The notes under the pieces are model-generated. The model did not search any database and was not told where the DNA came from. It worked only from the letters and a program-made list of their open reading frames with translations. The position numbers and the translations under genes are program-made. Below are positions 13,297 to 24,100 of a stretch of 64,000 nt of DNA, one piece after another. How positions within the stretch are numbered: the first letter of the stretch is position 1; each line of letters begins with the position of its first letter. Source of the stretch: Apostichopus japonicus (taxonomy: Eukaryota > Echinodermata > Holothuroidea > Aspidochirotida > Stichopodidae); contig NC_092568.1 in the NCBI RefSeq assembly GCF_037975245.1, forward strand, positions 16,201,001 through 16,265,000. Direction: 5' to 3'.

Positions 13297-14469
13297 TAGA
13301 GTGCAGTAAACTCTACATGTGTTTAGTAGCATGTAGTCGAAAGGCAAGGTATTCCTTTAAATTGCAAGGACTAATTGTGCCACAGATGGGTAATGGAAGT
13401 CACACAGCATATAAAACTTATGTACATCGTATACAGCCATGCAGAGGATACAATGAGGTCTGGTATTCATCGGTTTTCAATTTCTACCTGCCTTGTCACT
13501 GCGCCGTACAACGACTTAGTACTGTATAAGTCTCACTGGTCCAAATATTTGGAACATTATATCATGGAGATTCCTATCTGCAACTTTCTTTTTTAAACTT
13601 TCTTGGGGATCTCTTCGGTACAGTATTTGTATAGATGCACATCTCTATAATTTCCTTATGCAACATTGAATTATTCTACCTGACTAAAAGTAATACTTGT
13701 GGTTTGTAAATTTTGTGCATCTTGCAGTGCCATTGCCAAATATTTGGAAGTGGGGAAGGAGGATGAAGCACAGCAATAAGAAAAGTAACATTTGGGGAGG
13801 GGAGCACAGAATACGGGTAGCTTACTGTAAACTGAGAGCGAGGGTTGCAAGGACCAGGGATTTGAATAATGTCCTGTTCAATCTCTATTTCATTTTGGAG
13901 GTAGAATGCTTGTTTTGAGTCATTGTTTTTATTACATTTTGTGGTGAGTTATTTAGCTTTGTTAATGTATTTCAGAGCCTTTAAGTAACAGCTATCCGAA
14001 TGGCAATCTGTATTGTCACAATGTATAAAGCTTTGTGTGTATTTCCCTGACAACTTCCCATAAATCCCTGTTTCTCCATCTAGGATTTTTTCTCATTCAC
14101 TTCCTGATGCCCATGATCCCAAAGTGAACACCAAGTCTGTCCGTGAACATTTCGTCCCTGCTATGTTGTCATTTTAAGCAATGTAGTTTCAAATGCTACC
14201 ATTACAGGCTCTCCGCAAGCAAGCTGTACATATGTTATTTCATATAAAAGTTTCGCATTCAAATAAAGGAAACCCTCTGCATCGAACATCATGGCTAACA
14301 CACATGTACTAGCTGCTTGTAGGTATCCACTGAACTATTGCAACCAGCATGCAAATTTAGAGTGAACATAACTGCAGAACTAAAAGTAGACCAGATTTGA
14401 CAAAATTTAAAGTAGAACGATAGTGACAGAAAAAAAATCTCTCATTTTCATATATAATGTAGTTTATAT

Positions 14470-15904
14470 GTTACCAAGCAACATATTTTTTAATTTTCCA
14501 AATAGCACACCGGAAAGTTATAAAAAAGGGAATTAAAACATCTTTTTTTCGTCTCCATAATTTAGGAATTTGCAAACACTGCAGCGACCTTGAACAGCCC
14601 TCAGGTCAGTGAATGACGTCACTGTGATGATCTTTTCTGTTGTGAACTGTTCAGTACGGAGCTGTGCGTGCATTTCGTGTCAGCATAACTGTTATTTTCC
14701 GGCGTAATGTTCAAGACATAAATAGCTAATGAATATCATGTTGTTTCTTGATTTCTTCACCACGTGTTTACAAGTTTTTTTTACAAAATTTGCAGCAATT
14801 TCGCAACGATTTCCCAATATCTGAAGAGGTAACTCGCAAGCTGACCCAAAGTAACATAAATCTCAAGATCACGTTTTTGGCGGGTTTTATACAGAGTGAT
14901 GTATGAATGTGCTCACTTACCAGTCAAACTGGCACAATAACAATAGAGATGATAGTCTCAAACGTAGTTTAGTATAACATCCGAAAGAAAATCCAAAGTT
15001 CTAAACAAAGTAGACTCGCTTTTATGCACTAGGCCTACTGTAAGACATAAACGTTCCTTGTTCCGTGCGTCATTAAATCCAACAGAAAGGTTTCATTGAG
15101 CTTGAAATACAACCGCATTTGAACTCAATCGAGTAGTTAGTCTAGCTCGAACAATTTTCTCACTACATGCAATGCCTATTGCGTTTATTCACATGCATGC
15201 CTCGTGGTTTGGGCTTCAGGAGGAATCGTATTCTAGCCCAACTTCACGTAGGTCCACAAACGGTACTTTCACACTGTGCAAACATAAGTGACAGTGTGCG
15301 CTACCGTAAGTAATACTTACACGATGTTTTGTTTCGCTCGAGCATACACACATTTCCTATTCGTATTACATTTAAAGTGGTTTGGAGGGTATGAACACAT
15401 CTCTGCTCTGCCTAAGCGACGTCCATGCCCCAATTGAAATTTGCACGTGGATTCTCTCCTCACATAGTCATTAGGTTGTTCACGTCTGACATGTCTTCCA
15501 GTTGCAACAGTTACTGTTGCATTTATCGGGATATATATAAATAATGCGGCATAAAAGCATCAATCTTTCAACCTTTTTTTACGTTAGTGACCTTGCCACA
15601 CGCAAATTTCAATTTGGCCCAAGTTGGCTCTATGACCGATTATTCCGTAATTTACATTGGGGCAGTCGGCTTCACTAAAACGACAAGAAAAAGCAGGAAC
15701 AATAACAACTTATTCAAATAAGACCGTTAAATATCTCACACAGAGTATCAAATCTCCTCTCTGGTTTAGGTTGTTTGTCGAGTCCAATATAGAGTAGGTT
15801 GCAACTAAACTTACACACTAAGTGCACACTGCTGAAGTACACTACGACGAGCTCACTTTGTTATCATCATAATGACGTCACATGTCACTGTAGATCACGT
15901 GATC
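14470..15904. promoter_or_regulatory. Cluster of promoter-like palindromic sites
   Basis: The interval holds an RFX X-box-like GTTACCAAGCAAC (14470-14482), two full CRE palindromes TGACGTCA (14614-14621 and 15873-15880) and the 12-bp palindrome GATCACGTGATC (15893-15904), which contains an E-box CACGTG. It also has a TATATATAAATAAT stretch near 15531. Perfect 8- to 13-bp matches to three factor classes within 1.4 kb of otherwise plain DNA suggest a promoter or enhancer, perhaps of KLC. Chance matches cannot be excluded. Confidence 0.25.
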
Positions 15905-16090
15905 ATCATATCGCTGTTCGCGAAAAGCCCAATTTTTGTTTAAAAAATCAACGAGTTTAGGAATTTTTTTTAAGCCTTTCCCAACATCGGATTGACTTGA
16001 ATTTTCACATGTGTAATATGGAAACCAACTAGAATACTCTTGAATAAAATCGTATTTTTTCGTCCATGCTGAAAAATCACTATCGTTCAT
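15878..16090 (-). CDS. Unrecognised 70-codon open frame
   Basis: The frame runs from an ATG at 16090 to a TGA at 15878. The predicted 70-residue product is aromatic and Lys/Asp rich (for example SAWTKKYDFIQEY, LVDFLNKNWAFREQRYDD), with no signal peptide or membrane segment. Its composition looks more protein-like than most chance frames here, but I recognise no family. Its stop codon lies inside a CRE palindrome (TGACGTCA, 15873-15880). It could be a small exon or a chance frame. Cross-species conservation would decide. Confidence 0.15.
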   Translation of the reverse strand: MNDSDFSAWTKKYDFIQEYSSWFPYYTCENSSQSDVGKGLKKIPKLVDFLNKNWAFREQRYDDHVIYSDM

Positions 16091-16830
16091 CTTTAAACTT
16101 GTAAATTCACAGGAATGTGATTATTACCTTTCTTCATGAAAGATTCTACCAAAAGCATTGTGGCTGTGGTTGTACTTATGTCCATGGCGTTGTACATTTT
16201 GTGACGAAAATGTGACACAATCTCCTAACAGAAGCATTTATTTGTACATAATCATACATGGTAGACTGACCACAATCTCTACACAGTAAAAGTATTGTTT
16301 TCAGAAATCAAACCTCTGGAAGCAGTATTGTGTTACATGAATACAGAGTTTTGTTGAACTATTGTCGACAGCTTCTTGCATACATTTCATGTAATGACAT
16401 TCTTCATCTCATAAATGTTTTAACTTTCCATTGGAGCTTCAAAGTCATCAGCATATCATATGTAGTTCAATAGACCTGACAGTGTATCCTTTCCACTTGT
16501 TTCGAGTGCTATTATAGCCACAGGAATTTAATGGTCTCCCATTGTTTTGCCCTGTTCTTCCATTTGTTGACTAGATCTAACAAAAGTAACAAATTCCACT
16601 CAAGCTTTGCTAATCAGACAAATAAAATGACTACAGATTACAGTACATGTTAGCAAGTGCTGGCATAATTAGCAAGGCAGACTTGACTTTCAATACTTAA
16701 GTAAATCTGGACACCAAACATGCTGATCGAGTTTGATATGAAGAGGTTATTATGATTTCTTCTGGCCTTTCCTTTCATGAATACAGTGTGACAATGTTGG
16801 GAGCACCTTTGGTCTGGCATATCATTATGT

Positions 16831-17168
16831 GCTGCAAAGCAATTGAATTTACCTTTCTTGATACTATTTCACCTAGATTCACTGCACTTTAGTGCTGCAA
16901 CAGTTTGTGATACCAAGAATTTGTTTCTCACCTCTAATGGTGAATAGTATCTAACAATTAGGCCAAACGTTAGGCTTAATGAGAACAAAATTAGGACTAG
17001 CTGCAAAACAATTGAATTTACCTTTCTTGATACTATTTCACCTAGATTCACTGCACTTTAGTGCTGCAACAGTTTGTGATACCAAGAATTTGTTTCTCAC
17101 CTCTAATGGTGAAAAGTATCTAACAATTAGGCCAAACGTTAGGCTTAATGAGAACAAAATTAGGACTA
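16831..17168. repeat. 169-bp tandem duplication
   Basis: Two copies, 16831-16999 and 17000-17168, are nearly identical. They start GCTGCAAA(G/A)CAATTG and end AAATTAGGACTA. The few differences, such as GAATAG against GAAAAG, imply a recent event. Confidence 0.95.
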
Positions 17169-17637
17169 GGCTTATCATTAACTTGTTAGGCTTAAACACT
17201 GTGCAAAGGCTAAGGCCTTCTCTACCTTAATCTGGACCTTTTACTGCAGATTTTCACCACCTACAGTAGCCCTACTCTATGACAAAAATGATTCATACGC
17301 TACTGCTACTGTTGGCAATTTACAAATCATTTTGAAGGTAACATGCAAATAAATTGTAGCATGTAGTTCATATTTTAAGACTAGCCTACGTTACAGCAAT
17401 TATTATTTTGCCAACATATTCAACTTAGGCCTAGGTCGGGAGTAGCCATTGCTAACGTATGCAGTTACTGTAGCTACAGACCTATATGCATTAATACTAG
17501 ACCAGCCCCAGCATAGGTCTAACAGTTCATAACCAGCATTACACAAAATTCAGGATATCGGTATCGTCGTGATATCATATAAGCCTAATGTTCACAGAAA
17601 ACGAAATATGGGAAACGGCGTTTTTACTGTTACTTAC

Positions 17638-17760
17638 AAGGATTTCTCCTCCTTATGATCGTATAGATGGAAATCTATTTGGTAATGTAGAATTCATTTT
17701 GATGATTACTAACACTGTTGATCACCAGATCTGACTGTATATTATGATGTGATCGATGGT
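17638..17760 (-). other. Possible first exon or splice donor of KLC
   Basis: On the minus strand the sequence AATCCTT/GTAAGTAACAG at 17638/17637 is a consensus 5' splice donor preceded by purine-rich DNA. It could be the donor of an upstream non-coding exon of KLC. The transcription start is not visible, so the upper bound given is arbitrary. This is inference from one splice motif only. Confidence 0.15.
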
Positions 17761-19254
17761 ACACGAAATAGAGGGCGGAGGATCCTTTCAGCTGGAAACA
17801 TCTCAAGAGGAGAGGTGTGTGATATCGAAGACAGTAGTGGGTATAAACCTGTTATCAAATAAACCTGGTTTCAAACGATATACCTGGTGTAGACGTCGAT
17901 AACACTGACTTGACCGAAAATCCAAGTATATCAGCTGATAAACCTTGACCATCTCATGTGTCATTAGGGTATATTATTTAATCAATAAACCAGAAATATT
18001 TTTGATCAACCCAGTTTAACACTCAATGATCCAGGTTTATCAACTTGACATATCACCCAATAACCCTTTTTTCAATAAAACTTAAATACCATATTTCAAT
18101 TTCACCATGATGTAGTTTACACACCTATGCATTCCTAGTTTTATCAGTTCTATGGTGTTCGGATTCTGGTTTTACCATATAAGAAACTTGGTTGCTTCAT
18201 TTTATGTTCACCGTATTGATAATTTGGCTTGTCATATTCATGACTGTGACGAGTCCGACATCCATATACTGTGTTGCATTTACTGAGTTTTAGGGAAAAT
18301 GGAACAACCAAACTAAGCTTTTGCTACAAACCAACAAAATCTGTGTATTCAATATTTTTACAATCATTTTCAATTGCTGGTTTTTAACAGTTTAATTTTG
18401 TATCAATTATTCCCTCTTTTTATCTTTACATGTTTAATTTCTTTTCTTTATGTAGTATATATGTAGAGTTTCTATGCATGCATTATGTGTAGGCATAGCC
18501 CTTTTAGGGATACTATAAAGTTGAAATCAAATCAAATTGTTGCATCGTGCCCAGTCTGCAAAAAGTGATGCACCAGTCTAATCAAAGTGGAATGATTTTT
18601 GAGATTGTACCACTTTTAGCAGGATTTCTATCACTGAAATACACAAGTTTGATGCTGCACAGTCAACACTGTGTAAGCCAAAATATGCAAACTGCATGTA
18701 ATGATCATTTGGGAATCCCTACATCAAACTGAAATCTGCCTCAGCTGGTCAAAATATCTTCGAAGCATTAATCCCTAGAGAAGAATTCCTGCAGACAGCA
18801 GATTTGTAGACTTTCAAAAGCTCTGTTTGTCTTTCAAATGTCATAGTTGAATTATAAAGTCCAAAGTAGATTAGTTTGTTTATGCGGTGACTCTCCTTGC
18901 CAACATACATCTTTCAGGTGATTGATGAGTAATTTCACTCAACATACATATTCCTTCCGATGAAGTAGTGAGTCCCGACACAACTGCAGTTTCTTGCTCA
19001 CTCCTACACAATGTAAAAGGCAGAATTAGAGAACTAAATGTCTCTATGAATCCAATCAACTCCCCAACCCTTCTCCTCCCCCCACAAAAAAAAAAATCAA
19101 CAAGTAAAAAGCAAAGTATTGGTAAAAGAGGCTTTAAAGTTTCTATCTATACTTATGTAAACTTGACAACAAGTAACATATAAATGTTATCACTTTTCAC
19201 AATGGTTGTAACCAAGATCTAAAATTTATTTTTAATCTGACTCCTGTGCAATGG
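17761..19254. other. Non-coding stretch, nothing recognised
   Basis: AT-rich DNA. Several ATAAACCTGG and CCAGGTTTAT motifs occur at 17840-18040 in both orientations, which may be a degraded inverted-repeat element. No gene was recognised. Confidence 0.4.
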
Positions 19255-19388
19255 GTGTGGAGCGGTCGGGGAGAAGAGGGGGTCGGGAGGAGGGTCTGGG
19301 AGGACAAGGGGTCGGGAGAAGAGGGGCCGGGAGGAGGGTCGGAAGGAGGGGTCGGGAGGAGAAGGGGTCGGGGGGCAGAAGGGGAAGG
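19255..19388 (+). repeat. G-rich imperfect repeat, G-quadruplex candidate
   Basis: Units of GGGTCGGGAGGAGG and GGGGTCGGGAGAAGAG repeat about eight times, with many runs of three or more G on the plus strand. The open frames on the minus strand that read Pro/Leu/Ser here are artefacts of this composition. Confidence 0.85.
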
Positions 19389-20963
19389 TATGGGTGAAAA
19401 ATATAACATGTACAAATGAGGAACAATATACAATGTTGTGTACACCTCTGTATATTTGATGTTAAACATGCAACAAATTTGTTACCTCACAAATCCATAA
19501 AAGCTCTGATGGGAAACATAAATTCTAACCCTCCACGTATGACAAACATCGAACATTACTTAAAGTGTACCGTTAAACTTCTGAATGTTCAAGTTTTTAA
19601 TGCCTCATTCAGTGAAATGAGTGCTGTTTTATAGTGGGAAAACAAACTTGTAATCCCACTTGACTTTAAAGGATAACAAAGAAAAGATATAAGCTTGTTA
19701 TAAGCAAGTTATAAGCTTGATGGCAATAAAAAATAATTCCGCTTGCCCTAGAGGTCGGCCATCTATCAATGAAAGTCCTGTCCTTCAGTTGCACCAAAAT
19801 ACATTCATACTGCACCGTGACTAAGTATAGCCATAAAAACAACTGTGCCATTACAAAGAAGAGAGTGATACGACACGTTGCCGACCACAGATATTAATGC
19901 ATTCAACATTACTGGCCAGGAAGGAGTACAAGTTTATGGCACTGATTCAATAAATGATTCATGCACCACTTAAAAGGATGGCAATTAAAAATGAAAAATC
20001 CACATTACAAATTAACACCAGGGTGATGTTCACTTCCTATGTGGCAGTCTTTAGACTATAAAAAAGAGCAAATTTAAGCCACAGATGTAGTCTTATTTCC
20101 TTCTTTCTTTCAGTTTTCAAAGATTTCAATAATCTGGCATCAACATTCTTCCACCTGACCCACGTATCAATCTATAGGCATCAAACTTTGCATCCTACAT
20201 AGACAACATTTCTTATCTGAGCCCTGTAGGCAGAGACCATTTACAAGCCTGGTATTTGAGCTAGAGGAAGCAAGCTAAAGTGATCACAATCACATCTCAG
20301 ATATCCACAATTACTGACAAACATTACTGATATCTCTTCTGTGTTTTGTTGCATTAAACGATGTCCAAGTTACGTACAACCACCGTACTGATGAAGATGA
20401 ATAGATTGAAACAAAGATAAAGCAGACTTTATATAAAACATGACAACCCTTCTCTTGTGTTAACACATGAGAGGATGGTGACTTGTATTGCCTGTAAGCA
20501 TGCAATGGCTAACAACTTGCCAATCTTAGTTTAATATAGGCTTTTGTGACCAATTTATGTCTTTGTAAATAATTATTACATAAATAACTTTCACTTTTAA
20601 AAGTCTGTACCCAAAATGATATTTCCAGTCATCTTTTTACCATATGAAAAAAAAAAAAACTCATAAATACACATGGTATACTGAGTTTGTATCTATTTGG
20701 AACATCTGAGTACATCCTTCAACGTTGTAATCCAATAAAGAATGATTTTGTTAAAACAGAGCAGGTGACAATTACACACATTTACTTTTGTGGTGAAATT
20801 GTAAACTGCACCACTCCGATTTACAGCATGGAATTTTAGCGTGAAAGTGTAGTAAAACAACAAAATAAACTTCACCGTTCTTTTCCTCATACTCTATCAC
20901 AATAACATCGACAACACCAACCGCACGAAGTGGCCGTTGTTCTAAAAACGTAAACACTGCATT

Positions 20964-20969
20964 TTTATT
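20964..20969 (-). terminator. eIF5 polyadenylation signal AATAAA
   Basis: AATAAA on the minus strand, 58 bp beyond the eIF5 stop codon. It is the first canonical signal downstream. This would give a short 3' UTR, and longer forms using later signals are possible. Confidence 0.6.
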
Positions 20970-21027
20970 AAAGCATGTAATATGGAATTGATGATGATAG
21001 GTACTTAGTTACTATCATCACTCTGTC

Positions 21028-21135
21028 TCAGATATCATCAATGTCTATCTCATCCTCTTCTGGTTTAGCTTCCTTCTTTCCACTCTCCACTTTCTCAACA
21101 TGAAGCTTGTTTCCACTGCGGTTTGAAAAGGAGAT
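21028..21135 (-). CDS. EIF5: eIF5 coding exon 9 (last)
   Basis: 108 nt including the TGA stop, acceptor ACCGCAG/ATC. Encodes the C-terminal tail ending [10 protein letters not shown], which matches the acidic end of known eIF5. The acceptor region is duplicated: a second identical CTTTTCAAACCGCAG ends 20 nt further in, at 21116. Confidence 0.94.
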   Translation of the reverse strand: MSFSNRSGNKLHVEKVESGKKEAKPEEDEIDIDDI

Positions 21136-24100
21136 CTGCGGTTTGAAAAGTTAAAACCGGGTTAAGCAAATTAAGTCCTACAAACAAGAGGGGTGATGTG
21201 GTATCTTTACTTATTATTTGCTTTCAGATGTATATACATAAGAATGATGTGCACAACAAACACTGAGGTAACCTATTCTGCAATACCATCAGGGAATACA
21301 CAACTGTCATTTCTAGAACAACCTATCAATTGAACTACTGACATCACATGACTGACGGAATGAATTACTGACATAACATAAATGACCTGATGAACTACTG
21401 ATGTTACACAATGACCTACTAAAGCTTAACTGACCTGATGAAGTACTCATGTTGGATTACAAAACACCTGAAGAACTAGTAAGGCTGCAAGATGACAAAC
21501 TGACATCACATAAATCACCTGATGAACTACTACCCTTACATAACTGACCGGATGAACTACTGTATTACACAATGACCTACTAACGTTTAACTGACCTGAT
21601 GGAGTACTCATCTTGGATTATAAAATACCTCAAGAATTAATAAGGCTGCAAGATGACATACTGACATAACATAAATCACCTGATGAACTACTGCCCTTAC
21701 ATAACTGATGGGATGAACTACGGACATTTCATGTCATGTTGACTGTTAGTATATGTAATTTCAATAACTTAAAGGAATACAAAGCAGATATTCCCGCTCT
21801 TACCTCAACCTCTTCATCCTCTTCCTCTTCACTAGAATCTTCTTCTGCTTCTTTAAGCCACTTAAGGAATGGGGCTGCCTTGTCATGGATTTGCTGTGAA
21901 ATTTCTTTGGAAACATACTTCTTGGAAGGCTGCAAGAACAAAAGGAGATAAGGTTCAAAAACAAACAGAAAACAGAAACATCTCTAAGATGCTGTTTGCA
22001 AATGAAGAGAAGACTTTACCCTCAATGACACAAACCTGTGGAATGAATGAACCTTAACAGAATCCTATCATAGTAAAGTATATTATCACTCTAAGTGTCC
22101 ATGATCTGAATGATCACTACAACAAAGAATAGACCATGACAAAGATGACTTGTCTGAAAAAAATTCACAAGATTCAAAGGAAAATACCATTTGAAAAAAG
22201 GAAGTTCAACACTAGAAATGATTGAACATGGTTGTGCCATCACATGTGCAATTTGTCTCCATATAACAAGACTTGGCTGCAGCTCATATCCAATAGAAGA
22301 GTGCAAAGATGCCTACTTCCTAAACATAGGGATGATCAATCAAACCTTGAAAAAAACAGGCTTGAAAGTGAGCTTCTGCCATCTAAAATCCACAAGTCTC
22401 CTTCGTACCACCCAATGAACAATGAATCCTACAACAAAACCAACTCGCTAAGGAATCACTTAGACTGACTCTGTGTAATAGACTAGAGCTAATTCTCAGA
22501 ATTTACCACACTTATTATCACCAAATATCGACATACTACAGAAATTAAATTTGGGTGGAGGAGAAGAGGATGGAGCAGAATGCAGTAAAAGGGCAAGTAG
22601 TGCTATTATGGATATTCTGGACAAAGTCATTTTTCTCTGAAAATAACTGGACTTTTGTTCCAAACTGCCAAACTGTTTTCCAATGTTCCACTCTTACTCT
22701 TTCAATCAATTGTAAAGGAGATGGAACACAATCCCAATAGAATGCTGTTTTACTATCTGTGTATTCTACTGACCTTTGACCCCCAATCATGGAAGACTTC
22801 TTCCTCCACCAGGTCTAAATCATACATTGCCTTCAGGATTGCAGCCACTTTGGGCAGCAGCTTCTCAGGATGGACATTACCACAAAGCTGTTCCAGACCT
22901 CCGAGCAGATACTTCTGTGCTTTGGGGTTTTCCATTGTGAGCTAGTCAAAAACAAAGTCATAATTATGACAAATAGTTAGCATAGGATACTGAAGAAGAA
23001 AATAGCTACAGATGAAAACTCTTGTTTCCACAGCTGATGAGCTGAAACACTCCAGAGTGTTTCCATTGAAAGTATGACATGAAATACACACACTAGTACA
23101 TGCATCAACCTGGGCACTATGTAATATAAATGGCACTGCAGGTTTGCATAGCTCGTATCTACATGCAGTAGGCCAATCATGTACCATGTGTATGGATCTA
23201 TTCTATTAATCAGTAACCTACATACGTATTGTACATACATACAAAGAGACATAATGCTCTTGTAGCACTTATAGAAAGATTCACATCTGAATCTATGGCT
23301 CTATGTCAAGTGGCATTACTGCTACTAACCAAAAAGAATCTGTTTTTCTACGATGACTAACCGTCAAGTCACCATTGTACTTTGTATACAATATACAACT
23401 ATTCACATTTTTACCATGAACACTACAGCTAGTGGATCCATGGACACATCTCTTATCATACCAACAAAATGATAAGACTGATCAGTTTCTCCTTCCTTTA
23501 TATCTACCACCCACCCACCAATGCCCCCCCCCCCCCTCTGCTTCCATAAAAAAATAGCAACTGCCTTCTCAAATCTTTGGTTGAAGCAGAGCTATTTACA
23601 GTAATAGTAAGCTTTGTTACCATCCATTTCATTTTATGTGTCAAGTGGCATTACTGCTACTAACCAAAAAGAATCTCTGCTTTTCTATCATAATTAAGTG
23701 TGAAGTCACCATTGTACTTTGTATACAATATACAACTATTCACATTTTTACAATGAACGCTACAGCAAGTGGATCAATGGACACATCTCTTATCATACCA
23801 ACAAAATGATAAGACTGATCAGTTTCTCCTTCCTTTATATCCACCACCCACCCACCAATGCCCCCCCCCCATCCATAAAAAAAACAATAGCAACTGCATT
23901 CTCAAATCTTGGGTTGAAGCAGAGCTATTTACAGTAAGAGTAAGCTTTGTTACCAACCATTTAATTTTACGGCATCGATTATGTAATGGTTGAAAATTAT
24001 GTATTGGTCAGTCAATAGTACAACTCTATATGTAGTAGAAGTACACAATGAAAGATCCAAAGTTAATGCAGCACTGATATGAAAACTTGCAAAGACTAAA

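Noticed and set aside
13203-13529. 108-codon plus-strand frame
   Set aside because: Contains a short tandem repeat, matches no family, and has no splice or promoter context.
19197-19469. Pro/Ser-rich 90-codon minus-strand frame
   Set aside because: Product of the G-rich repeat at 19255-19388 on the opposite strand.
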